From Halobellus captivus (GTDB lineage: Archaea; Halobacteriota; Halobacteria; Halobacteriales; Haloferacaceae), in the NCBI RefSeq assembly GCF_007655485.1, contig NZ_VJXQ01000002.1, forward strand, positions 305,173-369,172: a stretch of DNA of 64,000 nucleotides, read 5' to 3'. Shown here piece after piece: positions 36,330 to 45,409 of this stretch. The translations under genes were made by a program, and so were the position numbers. Position 1 is the stretch's first letter, and the number at the start of each line of letters is the position of its first letter. The notes beneath the pieces were generated by a model. The model saw nothing but the letters and a program-made list of their open reading frames with translations, did no database searches and was not told the DNA's origin.

Positions 36330-37519
36330 AACTCGGTGAGTTCGTCGAGAACCTCGCCTGGATCGGCATCCAGCCCGCCGCCCTGCGCGAACGGCGGCCC
36401 GCCGCCGCCACCGCCGCCGAACGCCTCTGTGACGGCGTCGACGACCGATCCGGCGTGAACGTCGCTCTCGGATCCGGCGGCGACGACGACGTACGGCGCC
36501 GCCGATCCGCCCACGGCGACCACCACTTCGTCGTCGCCGACCGCGTCTTTCGCCGCCTCACCGGCATCATTGGGATCGATGCCGTCGAGGACGCCGAGTC
36601 GCCACGGCGTCCCGTCCTTCGTGATCCGATCAAAGCCGTCGAGCGCATCTTCGACGGCCGCGCGTTCGAGTTCACGAACTCGCTCGCGCAGGTCGTCGCG
36701 ATCCGAACGGACGCGAGTCGCCGTCTCCGCGAGATCTTCGATTCCCGTCTCCAGCGCTGCGGCCGTCTCGCGTAGCGACAGATGTCGGTCCGCAGTGCGG
36801 TCGATTCCGGTCGGACCGACGGCGAATTCGACGCGCGTGAGTCCCTCGCCGGGGTTCGAGCGATCGAGGACCGTCACCGGTCCGATCTCGCGGGTGTTCG
36901 AGACGTGCGTGCCGCCGCACGCCGCGACGTCCCAGCCGTCGATGTCGACGATCCGGACCGTGTCGGCGTCATCCATCACGCCTTCTTCGGTCTTGGTGTT
37001 GAACGCGACGTCGTCGCGGGCGGTCGTCTCCTCGACCGGGACATCCTGCCACGTCACGGCACGTGAGTCCCAGACCGTCCGATTCACCAGCCGTTCGAGT
37101 TCGACGAGCGTCTCGTCGTCGATATCCGTCGAGGTGGTGAAGTCGACGCGGACCTTCGACCCGGAGATGTCGAAGCCGCCGTAGCCGAGGTCGTCGAGCA
37201 GCCGTCGCCCCGCGCCGTAGAGGACGTGACTCGCGGTGTGTGCGCGCATACAGTACGTCCGGAAGTCGTCGTCGACGACCCCCACGACAGTGTCACCGTC
37301 ACCGAACTCGGGCTCCGTTTCGAGCGTGTGCCGAACGCCCGCTCCGTCCGCCTGCACGTCGACGACCCGTCGGCCGTCGATCGTACCCCGATCGGCCGGT
37401 TGGCCGCCGCTCTCGGCGTAGAAGTACGTGTGATCGAGCGTCACCGTCCGACCGTCGACGTCGACGACGTCGGCCTCGAACTCTCGGACCGTCGGTTCCG
37501 CCGGGGCGCGTGTCTGCAT
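36314..37519 (-). CDS. alaX: alanyl-tRNA editing protein AlaX, long form with DHHA1 domain
   Basis: 401 residues. A free-standing editing protein that hydrolyses Ser- or Gly-tRNA(Ala). Zinc ligands are His94 and His98 (MRAHTASHVLYG) and Cys201/His205 (AACGGTHVSNTREIG). The N-terminal TYFYAESGGQPADRG is the AlaRS-like beta-barrel. A coiled-coil region and a DHHA1-type glycine-rich C terminus (GGGGGGPPFAQGGGL) make it the long AlaX-L form. Starts at MQTRAPAEPTVREFEADV, not at the upstream ATG. Confidence 0.92.
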   Translation of the reverse strand: MQTRAPAEPTVREFEADVVDVDGRTVTLDHTYFYAESGGQPADRGTIDGRRVVDVQADGAGVRHTLETEPEFGDGDTVVGVVDDDFRTYCMRAHTASHVLYGAGRRLLDDLGYGGFDISGSKVRVDFTTSTDIDDETLVELERLVNRTVWDSRAVTWQDVPVEETTARDDVAFNTKTEEGVMDDADTVRIVDIDGWDVAACGGTHVSNTREIGPVTVLDRSNPGEGLTRVEFAVGPTGIDRTADRHLSLRETAAALETGIEDLAETATRVRSDRDDLRERVRELERAAVEDALDGFDRITKDGTPWRLGVLDGIDPNDAGEAAKDAVGDDEVVVAVGGSAAPYVVVAAGSESDVHAGSVVDAVTEAFGGGGGGGPPFAQGGGLDADPGEVLDELTELEPSS

Positions 37520-37628
37520 ACCTCTCGCTGAGGCCGTCGGAGACAAAAATAGTTGTAGTTCCGCGTCGGCGCTTTGGGTTCGCAATCAATCGCTCGTCTC
37601 AGGAGGGAAATCCGCGGTTACGGAACGA

Positions 37629-38141
37629 TTACTCGTCGACCAGGTCGACACCCAGCCGGTCTTCGAGCGCTCGAACGAGCGATCCGCCGACACCGGCGCG
37701 CGTCGCTCGTCCCTGTTCGACGGCAGTGATATCTGATTCATCGACGTCGAGTTCGGTCGCTAACTCCTCTATCGTCAGCCCCGCGTCCTGGCGGGCCGAT
37801 TCGGCACGGTCGCCGTAGCCCGAAACGAGATACGGGAGTCGGTCCTCCTCGTAGTCGGTGCCTTTCTCCCAGTGAGAGGAATCTCCCTTCGCTTGGTCGT
37901 ACACTTTCGCCTGTCGTTGAGCGGCCCGCTTTCGCCGCGAAACCGGTTCGTCACGGCTCCCTGTCTCGGACGAACTGCCGGTCTGTTTCCGAGAGTCGTC
38001 GTGCGGAGCGCAATCCCCACAGACGAGGAGGTCCGCGCCCGCAACGTTCGCCCGGCGGAGATTACCGGTCGAGCGGCCGCAGAGTTCGCAGCTATCGCCG
38101 TCGCTACCGCCTCCGCCGCTCCCAGTGGAGTATTTGGGCAT
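37629..38141 (-). CDS. multiprotein bridging factor 1, archaeal type
   Basis: 170 residues. A zinc ribbon with Cys18/Cys21 (CELCG) and Cys41/Cys44 (VCGDC), a flexible polar middle, then a Cro/C1-type HTH (ESARQDAGLTIEELATELDV, ITAVEQGRAT). Archaeal MBF1 connects to the ribosome or to transcription factors. The start MPKYSTGSGG is preferred over an ATG three codons earlier: a TATA-like GTTTTAAC lies about 27 nt upstream. Confidence 0.9.
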   Translation of the reverse strand: MPKYSTGSGGGGSDGDSCELCGRSTGNLRRANVAGADLLVCGDCAPHDDSRKQTGSSSETGSRDEPVSRRKRAAQRQAKVYDQAKGDSSHWEKGTDYEEDRLPYLVSGYGDRAESARQDAGLTIEELATELDVDESDITAVEQGRATRAGVGGSLVRALEDRLGVDLVDE

Positions 38142-38376
38142 AGCTCTCACTTTCGTTCGGATGGGTTAAAACGTATCCACTGACGCGGTCGTTTCCAGTG
38201 ATGCGGCCGTTTCCGAGCGGTACAGAGCCGCAACTCCGATTGATACGGAGTGACAATCGCTACCGCGGAATCACAGCGTCTCGGCTCACGAATATAGCGT
38301 CAGTAGGATTGTGCGTGGGTGCTGTGTCCCCGAAGGGAGAAGCACCTGCATCGAGTGGCGATGAATCGCCGTGCGA

Positions 38377-38461
38377 TGCGTGGGACCGGATTTGAACCGG
38401 CGGACCCCTATGGGACAGCGCCCTCAACGCTGCGCCGTTGGCCTGGCTTGGCTACCCACGC
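38377..38461 (-). tRNA. tRNA-Leu (anticodon GAG)
   Basis: 85 nt on the minus strand. Acceptor stem GCGTGGG/CCCACGC is perfect; the anticodon stem CAGCG/CGCTG holds the loop TTGAGGG, giving GAG, which reads CUC/CUU leucine codons. The long variable arm (about 13 nt) makes it class II. The T-arm is GCCGG-TTCAAAT-CCGGT. CCA is not encoded. Downstream (38300-38376) are two hairpins and a second CCCACGCA. Confidence 0.95.
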
Positions 38462-38578
38462 TCGCGGTGTCTTATACGCAATATCTGCTTGTCCGGGGTA
38501 ATTTAAATGAGTTTCCTTTCGACTGCGGTCGGATTCGCAGTCGGCACCGTTTTCACCGCTCCGTCCGGCCATTCGAAT

Positions 38579-39139
38579 ATGCCCTTCCGCGCACGTGAGC
38601 GCGTGCTCGAACTGTCGGCGGCGCTCTCGATCGTTTCGCTCGCGGCAGTGTTCGCGGCGGTCTTGGGAGTCGTCCCGGCTGCGGCGCTCCCCGACGCACC
38701 CGCGTCACTCATCGAGGCGATTCCGCACGTCAATGCCGTTCTCAGCACGGTCGCGCTCGCGACGATCGGACTGGGAGTCCTGTTCATCCGCCGCGGCGAC
38801 ATCGGCCGCCACCGGGCGATGATGCTCACGACGTTGGGACTGTTCGTCGCGTTTCTTCTCCTCTATCTCTACCGCATCGCTCTCGAGGGCCCCGCCGACT
38901 TCCCCGGCCCGGAGGTCGTCTATCAGTTCGTCTATCTGCCGACTCTGGCGGTTCACGTCGTCCTCGCAATCGTCTGTATCCCACTGCTGTACTACGTCTT
39001 ACTCCTCGCACTCACGCGGCCGGTCTCGGCGCTCTACGACTCGCCGCACGCGCGCGTCGGTCGGGTCGCCGCAGCGCTGTGGTTCGTCTCGTTCGCGCTC
39101 GGTGATCTCGTCTATCTGCTGTTGTACGTCGCGTACTGA
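38579..39139 (+). CDS. DUF420-family membrane protein
   Basis: 186 residues with five hydrophobic segments. The combination PHVNAVLSTVALATIGLG, RRGDIGRHRAMMLTT, the membrane His in LPTLAVHVVLAIV and PHARVGRVAAALWFVS is that of DUF420 (CtaM/YozB-like) proteins, which help assemble haem-copper oxidases in Gram-positive bacteria and carry conserved membrane histidines. In haloarchaea the role is unproven. An ATG at 38507 extends the frame by 24 residues; 38579 is chosen because the family fold starts there. Confidence 0.75.
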   Translation: MPFRARERVLELSAALSIVSLAAVFAAVLGVVPAAALPDAPASLIEAIPHVNAVLSTVALATIGLGVLFIRRGDIGRHRAMMLTTLGLFVAFLLLYLYRIALEGPADFPGPEVVYQFVYLPTLAVHVVLAIVCIPLLYYVLLLALTRPVSALYDSPHARVGRVAAALWFVSFALGDLVYLLLYVAY

Positions 39140-39226
39140 TCGGCTATCGGGCGGAGAGCCGTCCCGTCCTCCGGGGCCGAACATATTCGCCCCTGTCGAT
39201 TTGCCTTTCGAGAACGTACACTCCAT

Positions 39227-39622
39227 ATGGCTCAATCGCAGACAGCTCGGCAGATAGCGGAGACGACCGTCGAGGTCCGTGCGACCGGACACGTCCGCGA
39301 CGCGCTCGGCGTGCCCAAGCTCTCGTACACCTTCGAGGGCGACACGCTCCGGGAGTTCGTGGAGGCGTTCTTCGCCGACCACGACGTCCGCGACCTCGTG
39401 ATCGCCGAAACGGAAGCGGAGTCGACCACCCGCGGATGGGCTCCGATCGATGCGGCCGACGTGCCCGGCAACCTGCGGAAGAACCCCGACGGTGAGCAGA
39501 CTCGCGCTTACGCGCGGATCCTCGTCAACGGGCAGTTCAACGAGAATCTCGACGGTTTCGACACTGAGTTACACGACGGCGACCGGGTGGCGCTGGTCAA
39601 TCCGTTTATGTTCTGCCTGTGA
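39227..39622 (+). CDS. MoaD/ThiS-like beta-grasp protein without C-terminal Gly-Gly
   Basis: 131 residues. VEVRATGHVRDALGV, YTFEGDTLREFVEAFF and ARILVNGQF with LHDGDRVALVNP follow the MoaD/ThiS ubiquitin-like fold, with an insertion in the middle. Sulfur carriers and SAMP modifiers end in Gly-Gly; this one ends NPFMFCL instead, so it cannot be adenylated at a C-terminal glycine. It may be a subunit or a regulator rather than a sulfur carrier. The gene stands alone between the DUF420 gene and purF. Confidence 0.75.
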   Translation: MAQSQTARQIAETTVEVRATGHVRDALGVPKLSYTFEGDTLREFVEAFFADHDVRDLVIAETEAESTTRGWAPIDAADVPGNLRKNPDGEQTRAYARILVNGQFNENLDGFDTELHDGDRVALVNPFMFCL

Positions 39623-39747
39623 GTTCTGTCCGCGATTCGGCGCGGGAACGCTGACTTGGATCGAGAGCTGCAGATACAGATCGGAACGAGTGACCGAAAC
39701 AACGACGGGTATCACAGGTCGGTACGCCGGAACGAGTGACCGGTACG

Positions 39748-41325
39748 TCAGTCGTCCGCGGGGGTCGGACCGTCGCCGATAACGGGGCGCTGCACGTCCC
39801 GATCGGTCGTCTCGTCGTCGATGTCGTAGGGGTACTCGCCCGTCACACAACCGAGACAGAGATCGAGACGGGATTCGCCGAGTACGTCGGCGATGGCGTC
39901 GATCGAGAGGTATCCGAGGCTGTCGGCACCGATCTCCTCGCGGATCTCGTCGACCGATTGGTCGGCCGCGATGAGTTCGTCTCTGGACGCCATATCGATC
40001 CCCATGTAACACGGTGCGACGATCGGCGGCGCGCCGATTCGGACGTGGACCTCGGCCGCTCCGGCGTCACGCATCAGTGAGACGAGTTGGCGCGAGGTCG
40101 TCCCGCGGACGATGCTGTCGTCGATGATCGTCACCGACTTGCCCTCGACGGTGCTCTTGATCGGGTTGAGTTTCAGCCGAACCGCGCGCTCGCGCTCGTC
40201 TTGCGTCGGCATAATGAACGTCCGCCCGACGTAGCGGTTCTTCATCAGCCCCTCCGCGAATTCGACGCCGGTCTCCTCGACGGGGCGTTTCCCGCCGTCG
40301 GCGGTCCTCTCGTTCGCGGCCTCGGCGTACCCGGAGGCGAACGCCCGCCCGGAGTCGGGCACGGGCATCACGACGTCACTTTCGATACCGGACTCCTCCC
40401 AGAGTTTCCGACCCAGGTTCCGCCGTGCCTCGTAGACGAGCGTGTCGTCGATGACCGAGTCGGGGCGCGCGAAGTAGACGTGTTCGAAGAAGCAGTGGGC
40501 GGTGTTATCCTTCTCGACGAGTTGGTAGGAGTCGAACCCCGACCCGTCGGGTTCGAGCACGACGAGTTCGCCGGGGCGGACGTCGCGGACGAGTTCGCCG
40601 TCGAGCGTGTCGATCGCGGCCGACTCGGAGGCGACGACGTAGCCGTCCTCGACCTCGCCGATGCAGAGCGGTCGGTTCCCCTGCGGGTCGCGGACCGCGA
40701 GGACGGTCTCGTCGTGCATAATCGTCAGCGCGTACGAGCCGTGGATGCGGTCCATCGTTCGCTTCACTGCGCGGACCAGGTCGGCTTCGAGGAGGTTGCG
40801 CGCGAGGTCGTGAGCGATGACCTCGGTGTCGCCGTCGGAGGTGAACGCGTGGCCGAGGTTCGCCAACTCCTCGCGGATCTCGTCGGCGTTGACGAGGTTG
40901 CCGTTGTGCGAGAGGCCGAGCGATCCCGACTTGAAGGACACCGAAAACGGCTGGGCGCAGGAGGCGTTGACCCCGCCGGACGTCGGATAGCGGACGTGGC
41001 CGATACCGGTCTCGCCAGCCAGGGAATCGAGATCCGATTCGTCGAACGCGTCGCCGACGAGCCCCATCTCGACGTGGCTGTGCTGCTGGAATCCGTCGTG
41101 GGTGACGATTCCCGCCGACTCCTGGCCGCGGTGTTGGAGGGCGTACAGCGAGTAGTACAACGGGCGCGACGCGGCCCGGTCGGCGAGCGCGACGCCGACC
41201 ACCCCGCACTTCTCCGTCGGACCGGAGAGGTCGGCGGCGGTGGGCGTCCGTGTGGCGTTCGTCGGCCGCGTGGTCGTCGTCTCACGTCCGGGTGTGGGGG
41301 TCGAAGGATCCCGCCCGTCAGGCAT
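39748..41325 (-). CDS. purF: amidophosphoribosyltransferase
   Basis: 525 residues. First committed step of purine synthesis: transfers the glutamine amide N to PRPP. The Ntn-type glutaminase nucleophile is Cys40 (TEKCGVVGVAL), so 39 residues, Thr/Pro-rich, must be removed or the enzyme matures differently; precursor segments are known in the family but are usually shorter. The PRPP loop is VTIIDDSIVRGTTSRQ. Near the C terminus are the cysteines CLGCVTGEYP. Confidence 0.96.
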   Translation of the reverse strand: MPDGRDPSTPTPGRETTTTRPTNATRTPTAADLSGPTEKCGVVGVALADRAASRPLYYSLYALQHRGQESAGIVTHDGFQQHSHVEMGLVGDAFDESDLDSLAGETGIGHVRYPTSGGVNASCAQPFSVSFKSGSLGLSHNGNLVNADEIREELANLGHAFTSDGDTEVIAHDLARNLLEADLVRAVKRTMDRIHGSYALTIMHDETVLAVRDPQGNRPLCIGEVEDGYVVASESAAIDTLDGELVRDVRPGELVVLEPDGSGFDSYQLVEKDNTAHCFFEHVYFARPDSVIDDTLVYEARRNLGRKLWEESGIESDVVMPVPDSGRAFASGYAEAANERTADGGKRPVEETGVEFAEGLMKNRYVGRTFIMPTQDERERAVRLKLNPIKSTVEGKSVTIIDDSIVRGTTSRQLVSLMRDAGAAEVHVRIGAPPIVAPCYMGIDMASRDELIAADQSVDEIREEIGADSLGYLSIDAIADVLGESRLDLCLGCVTGEYPYDIDDETTDRDVQRPVIGDGPTPADD

Positions 41326-41450
41326 ACGAATCGATACGGGTTCCGGGGGCTAAAAACCCGTCCATATGCTACCTTCGATGCCTCTACCGGTGCAAAATAT
41401 ACACGAATTTGTACATATTCGAATATCGACCGGAGATCCGGCATCGATCG

Positions 41451-41522
41451 CGGATTCGACACCGACTGCGGATCCGACGTCAACTGCGGGACTGACGTCG
41501 ACTACGGATTCGATATCGACCG
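41451..41522. repeat. 18-bp tandem repeat, four units, upstream of purF
   Basis: Four 18-bp units (from 41451, 41469, 41487, 41505) of the form CGGATTCGA--TCGACTG. They lie 126-197 bp upstream of the purF ATG in the gap to the membrane gene at 41595; a further direct repeat (41529-41553 and 41588-41612) overlaps that gene's stop codon. Confidence 0.8.
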
Positions 41523-41594
41523 CCTAACGGCTCGGTTACTCGTCGTTTGGGTGATCGCTATTCGAGAGTAGTTGTTCGGGTGATCGGCGCTCGG

Positions 41595-42014
41595 TTAATC
41601 GTCGCTGGGTGCCATCGCCGCGGGGCCACTGCTTCCCGCTTCGTCGTCGCCCGTGACCGTCACGTAGAACATAATGAGCATCGATGCGATCAGACAGAGC
41701 CCCCAAAGGAAGCCCGTCGGCATCAGGAAGAGGAGCCCGAAGCCCTCGCCCAGCCACACGATCCCCGGAATGCCCCACTGTCCGGCGATGAACAGGACCG
41801 TCACCGCCGTTCTGAGTGTCCCGGTGACGCCGAGCGCCGGGACGGCGAACCCCATCACGATCGCGAGGATCGAGAGCACGCCGAGGTGGGCGTGGCCCCC
41901 GATCATCCACCCCGGAACGGGATTTCCGCCCGAGAGAATCACGAACTGGTGCAGTCCGACCGCCATCATCACAGCCAATCCAAGGAATCCGGATGCCTTG
42001 AGTGCCTTCGTCAT
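41595..42014 (-). CDS. small four-helix membrane protein, unknown function
   Basis: 139 residues, about four transmembrane segments. The first helix contains GLHQFVILSGG, followed by PGWMIGGHAHLGVLSILA. The His residues at the membrane edge and GGHAHLG recall haem-ligand stretches of oxidase-like proteins, but the family is not one I can name. The tail is short and acidic. It lies downstream of dnaK on the same strand with a 163-bp gap containing a hairpin, so separate transcription is likely. Confidence 0.55.
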   Translation of the reverse strand: MTKALKASGFLGLAVMMAVGLHQFVILSGGNPVPGWMIGGHAHLGVLSILAIVMGFAVPALGVTGTLRTAVTVLFIAGQWGIPGIVWLGEGFGLLFLMPTGFLWGLCLIASMLIMFYVTVTGDDEAGSSGPAAMAPSDD

Positions 42015-42125
42015 ACGTCAACGAAAACACTATTGATGAGATACATAAAAGTAATCCCCGCCGTCCGCCAGTACGGCTGGCACAGAGAGACTAAATCAGC
42101 GTATCCGGGGCTGAAAGAATGGAGT

Positions 42126-42176
42126 CCCCGTCAGCGTTCACGAACGCGATGCGTTCGTGACCGAGTATTCGCGGGG
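42126..42176 (-). terminator. long nested hairpin downstream of dnaK
   Basis: CACGAACGC-gat-GCGTTCGTG (42139-42159) is a perfect 9-bp stem with a 3-nt loop, inside an outer CCCCG (42126-42130) / CGGGG pair. It begins just after the dnaK stop on the minus strand. There is no U-run, so it may be an RNA-stabilising or processing element rather than an intrinsic terminator. Confidence 0.5.
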
Positions 42177-42177
42177 C

Positions 42178-44091
42178 CTATTGCTCGGCGCTTTCGTCGT
42201 CGTCGTCGACGTCTTCGAAGTCGGCGTCGACGTATTCGTCGCCGTCGGCGGCCGCACCGCCCATATCACCCATTCCGCCGGGGCCTGCGCCCGCCGCGTC
42301 CGGTCCAGCGCCGCCCGGACCCGCACCCGCGCCACCGGCGGCCTGCTGGGCTTCGTACATCTGCTTGCCGATCTCCTGCAGTTCGGTCGTCAGCGCCTCG
42401 GTGGCGTCTTCGAGTTCCTCCTTCGTCGCGTCGTCGTCTTCGAGCGTCTCCTGAACGCTCGCGATCTTCTCCTCGATCGACTCGCGGAGGTCGTCGTCGA
42501 CGTCCTCCTCGTTCTCTTCCAGCAGCGTTTCGGCGCGCTGGATCGTGCTCTCGGCCTCGTTGCGGGCCTCGATGCGCTCGCGACGCTGCTTGTCCTCTTC
42601 GGCGTGCGCCTCCGCCTCCTCCTGCATCTGCTCGATCTCCTCGTCGGAGAGGCCCGCGCCGCCCTCGATGGTGATCGACTCGGCATTGCCGGAGCCTTTG
42701 TCCTCGGCCTCGACGTTCACGATACCGTTCTCGTCGATGTTGAACGACACCTCGATCTGCGGCGTTCCGGCCGGGGCGGGCGGAATGCCCGTCAGTTGGA
42801 ATTCGCCGAGCAGTTCGTTTTCCGCGGCGATCTCGCGTTCGCCCTGGAAGACGCGGACGTTCACGGACGTCTGGTTGGCCGCGGCGGTCGTGAAGATCTT
42901 CGATTCCTCCGTGGGAATCGTCGTGTTCTTCTCGATGAGGCGCTCGAAGAGACCGCCTTTCACCTCGATCCCGAGGCTCAGCGGCGTGACGTCGAGGAGG
43001 ACGATGTCGTCGACCTCGCCGCCGAGGACGCCGCCCTGGATCGCCGCGCCGAGCGCGACGGCCTCGTCGGGGTTGACGTTCTTCTTCGGCTCGGTGCCGA
43101 GCATCTCTTCGACCGCCTCGTGGACCTGCGGCATCCGCGTCGAACCGCCGACGAGGATGACCTCGTCGATGTCATCCTTGTCGTACCCGGCGTCCGAGAG
43201 CGCCTGCTCCGTCGGGCCGACGGTGCGCTCGATCAGGTCCTCGGTGAGCGACTCGAACTTCGCCCGTGTGAGCGTCTCTTCGAGGTGGACCGGACCGGTG
43301 TCAGTCGCCGTGATGAAGGGGAGGTTGATCGTCGTCTCTTTCCTACTACTGAGTTCGATCTTGGCCTCCTCGGCGGCGTCCTTCAACCGCTGGAGCGCCT
43401 GCCGGTCCTCGCGGAGATCGATGTTGTGATCGTTCTGGAACTCCTCGGCGAGCCAGTCGATGACGGCCTCGTCCCAGTCGTCGCCGCCGAGGTCGTTGTC
43501 CCCGTTCGTGGCGACAACCTCGTAGACGCCGCCACCGAGATCGAGCACGCTCACGTCGAAGGTGCCGCCCCCGAGGTCGTACACGAGAATCGTCTGATTA
43601 GAGTCGTCGTCGAGGCCGTAGGCCATCGACGCCGCGGTCGGCTCGTTGACGATGCGCTCGACCTCGAACCCGGCGATCTCGCCCGCGTCCTTCGTCGCCT
43701 GACGCTGGCGGTCGTTGAAGTAGGCGGGGACCGTGATGACCGCCTTCTCGATCTCGTCGCCGAGGTAGTCCTCGGCGTCGCGCTTGATCTTCTGGAGGAT
43801 CATCGCCGAGATCTGTTCGGGCGTGTACTCCTCGTCGTCGATCTGGACGGAGTAGTCGTCCTCGCCCATGTGCCGCTTGATCGAGCGGATCGTCTTATCT
43901 GGGTTCTGAATCGCCTGGTTCTTCGCGGGCTTCCCCACGAGTCGCTCCTCGTCGTCGGTAAACGCCACCACGGAGGGAGTGGTGCGGTCACCTTCGGAGT
44001 TCACGATGATCTCCGGGTCTCCACCCTCCATCACCGCGAACGCGCTGTTCGTGGTGCCGAGGTCGATACCGAGGATCTTGTTGCTCGCCAT
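42178..44091 (-). CDS. dnaK: chaperone Hsp70
   Basis: 637 residues, full-length Hsp70. The ATPase domain starts [15 protein letters not shown] and has [29 protein letters not shown] and [11 protein letters not shown]; the substrate domain has [14 protein letters not shown]. The lid is helical and acidic, ending in a Gly/Pro/Ala-rich stretch and the tail [14 protein letters not shown]-like CCTTTAAC lies about 30 nt upstream. Here dnaK is not followed by dnaJ, nor preceded by grpE, in the window. Confidence 0.98.
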   Translation of the reverse strand: MASNKILGIDLGTTNSAFAVMEGGDPEIIVNSEGDRTTPSVVAFTDDEERLVGKPAKNQAIQNPDKTIRSIKRHMGEDDYSVQIDDEEYTPEQISAMILQKIKRDAEDYLGDEIEKAVITVPAYFNDRQRQATKDAGEIAGFEVERIVNEPTAASMAYGLDDDSNQTILVYDLGGGTFDVSVLDLGGGVYEVVATNGDNDLGGDDWDEAVIDWLAEEFQNDHNIDLREDRQALQRLKDAAEEAKIELSSRKETTINLPFITATDTGPVHLEETLTRAKFESLTEDLIERTVGPTEQALSDAGYDKDDIDEVILVGGSTRMPQVHEAVEEMLGTEPKKNVNPDEAVALGAAIQGGVLGGEVDDIVLLDVTPLSLGIEVKGGLFERLIEKNTTIPTEESKIFTTAAANQTSVNVRVFQGEREIAAENELLGEFQLTGIPPAPAGTPQIEVSFNIDENGIVNVEAEDKGSGNAESITIEGGAGLSDEEIEQMQEEAEAHAEEDKQRRERIEARNEAESTIQRAETLLEENEEDVDDDLRESIEEKIASVQETLEDDDATKEELEDATEALTTELQEIGKQMYEAQQAAGGAGAGPGGAGPDAAGAGPGGMGDMGGAAADGDEYVDADFEDVDDDDESAEQ

Positions 44092-44276
44092 CTTGGGCGG
44101 AACTACTGGTCTAAATCGGTTAAAGGTTACTAGACGAGGACAACATCGCCTGTGAGTGACGTCGTCGCTGTGATGCGATTCGTTCGTGCGACGAATTAGC
44201 AGGTAGGAGCATTTATATCGAAGCGCAGATCAAGTCGGCTGGGTCGTCGACGAGATCAATCCGGTGTTGATCGACG

Positions 44277-44322
44277 GGTCGATTCGATGTTTGTGGACAG
44301 GTCGATTCGATGTCCGCGGACG
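44277..44322. repeat. 23-bp tandem repeat upstream of cofD
   Basis: Two 23-bp units GGTCGATTCGATGT--G-GGAC at 44277-44299 and 44300-44322, ending 46 bp before the cofD ATG, in the divergent dnaK-cofD region. Unlike most repeats here they lie at a gene's 5' side. Confidence 0.75.
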
Positions 44323-44367
44323 GGTTCGACCCGATAGTTGAAACCGTCGCACGCGCAACTTCGAGAT

Positions 44368-45360
44368 ATGGTTACGTTTCTCGCCGGGGGGACCGGGACT
44401 CCGAAGGTCCTCGACGGCGCGGACCGAGTGTTCGATCCGACGGAGACGACCGTCGTCGCGAACACCGGCGACGACGTCGAACTCGGCGGACTGCTGGTGT
44501 GTCCGGACGTCGACACCGTCCTCTTTCACGGCGGCGGCGTCCTCGACACCGAGACGTGGTGGGGGATCGACGGCGATACGACGGCGACGTACGAGGAACT
44601 CCACCGGCTGGCCGACGCGGCCGGACTGGAGTCGGGACCGCGGTACCTCTCGGACGACGCGCAGACTTCCGGTCGCGACATCGCGCGCTGGCGGCGGTTT
44701 TCGGGCGTGGCCGAGTTTATGCGGATCGGCGACCGCGACCGGGCCGTTCACCTCACTCGGACGTCGCTCCTCGACGAGGGCCGTTCGCTGACTGACGTGA
44801 CCCGCCTACTCGCCGACGCGTACGGGCTCGACGTCGAACTGCTACCGATGAGCGACGATCCGGTGGCGACGATCGTCCACACGCCCGAGGGACCGATGCA
44901 CTTCCAGGAGTACTGGGTGCACCGCCGCGCGGACCCTGACGTGCGAGACGTCGAGTTCCGCGGCGCGGACCGGGCCGAACCCACCCCTGCGGTCCGCGAC
45001 GCGCTCGCGGACCCCGTCGTCATCGGCCCGTCGAACCCCGTCACGAGCCTCGGTCCGATGCTCGCGATGGACGCCGTCGCCGACGCGCTGGAGGAGGCGC
45101 CGGTCGTCGCCGTCTCCCCGTTCGTCGAGAACGAGGTGTTCTCCGGCCCCGCGGCGGAGCTGATGGCGGGCGTCGGGTACGACCCCTCGACCGCGGGCGT
45201 CGCCGACGCGTACCCCTTCGCGGACGCGTTCGTCCTCGACAGCGACGACGGGACGGCTCTCGACCGGCCGGTGGTTCGAACAGACACGAAGATCAACGGC
45301 GTGGACGACGCGGCGCGCGTCGCGCGCGCTGTGGCGCGAGCGCTCGCAGAGGTATCGTGA
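44368..45360 (+). CDS. cofD: 2-phospho-L-lactate (LPPG) transferase, F420 biosynthesis
   Basis: 330 residues. CofD transfers the phospholactyl group to 7,8-didemethyl-8-hydroxy-5-deazariboflavin (Fo) to give F420-0. The N-terminal [17 protein letters not shown] and [19 protein letters not shown], and [13 protein letters not shown], are the family hallmarks. F420 is used as a hydride carrier by some haloarchaeal oxidoreductases. First gene of a same-strand group with the dihydrouridine-synthase-like gene, idi and an SDR. Confidence 0.95.
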   Translation: MVTFLAGGTGTPKVLDGADRVFDPTETTVVANTGDDVELGGLLVCPDVDTVLFHGGGVLDTETWWGIDGDTTATYEELHRLADAAGLESGPRYLSDDAQTSGRDIARWRRFSGVAEFMRIGDRDRAVHLTRTSLLDEGRSLTDVTRLLADAYGLDVELLPMSDDPVATIVHTPEGPMHFQEYWVHRRADPDVRDVEFRGADRAEPTPAVRDALADPVVIGPSNPVTSLGPMLAMDAVADALEEAPVVAVSPFVENEVFSGPAAELMAGVGYDPSTAGVADAYPFADAFVLDSDDGTALDRPVVRTDTKINGVDDAARVARAVARALAEVS

Positions 45361-45409
45361 TGGCGCTGCTCCGAAATCGCGAGCGAGCCGCGTCTGCGGG
45401 GGTGTCCTG

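Noticed and set aside
40087..41571. 494-codon plus-strand frame opposite purF, running into the 18-bp repeats
   Set aside because: Antisense to purF; the repeated DCGSDVNCGTDVD peptide is only the translation of the tandem repeat.
42157..44133. 658-codon plus-strand frame opposite dnaK
   Set aside because: Exact antisense of dnaK with a Val/Leu/Arg-rich composition typical of shadow frames; no homology-like motif.
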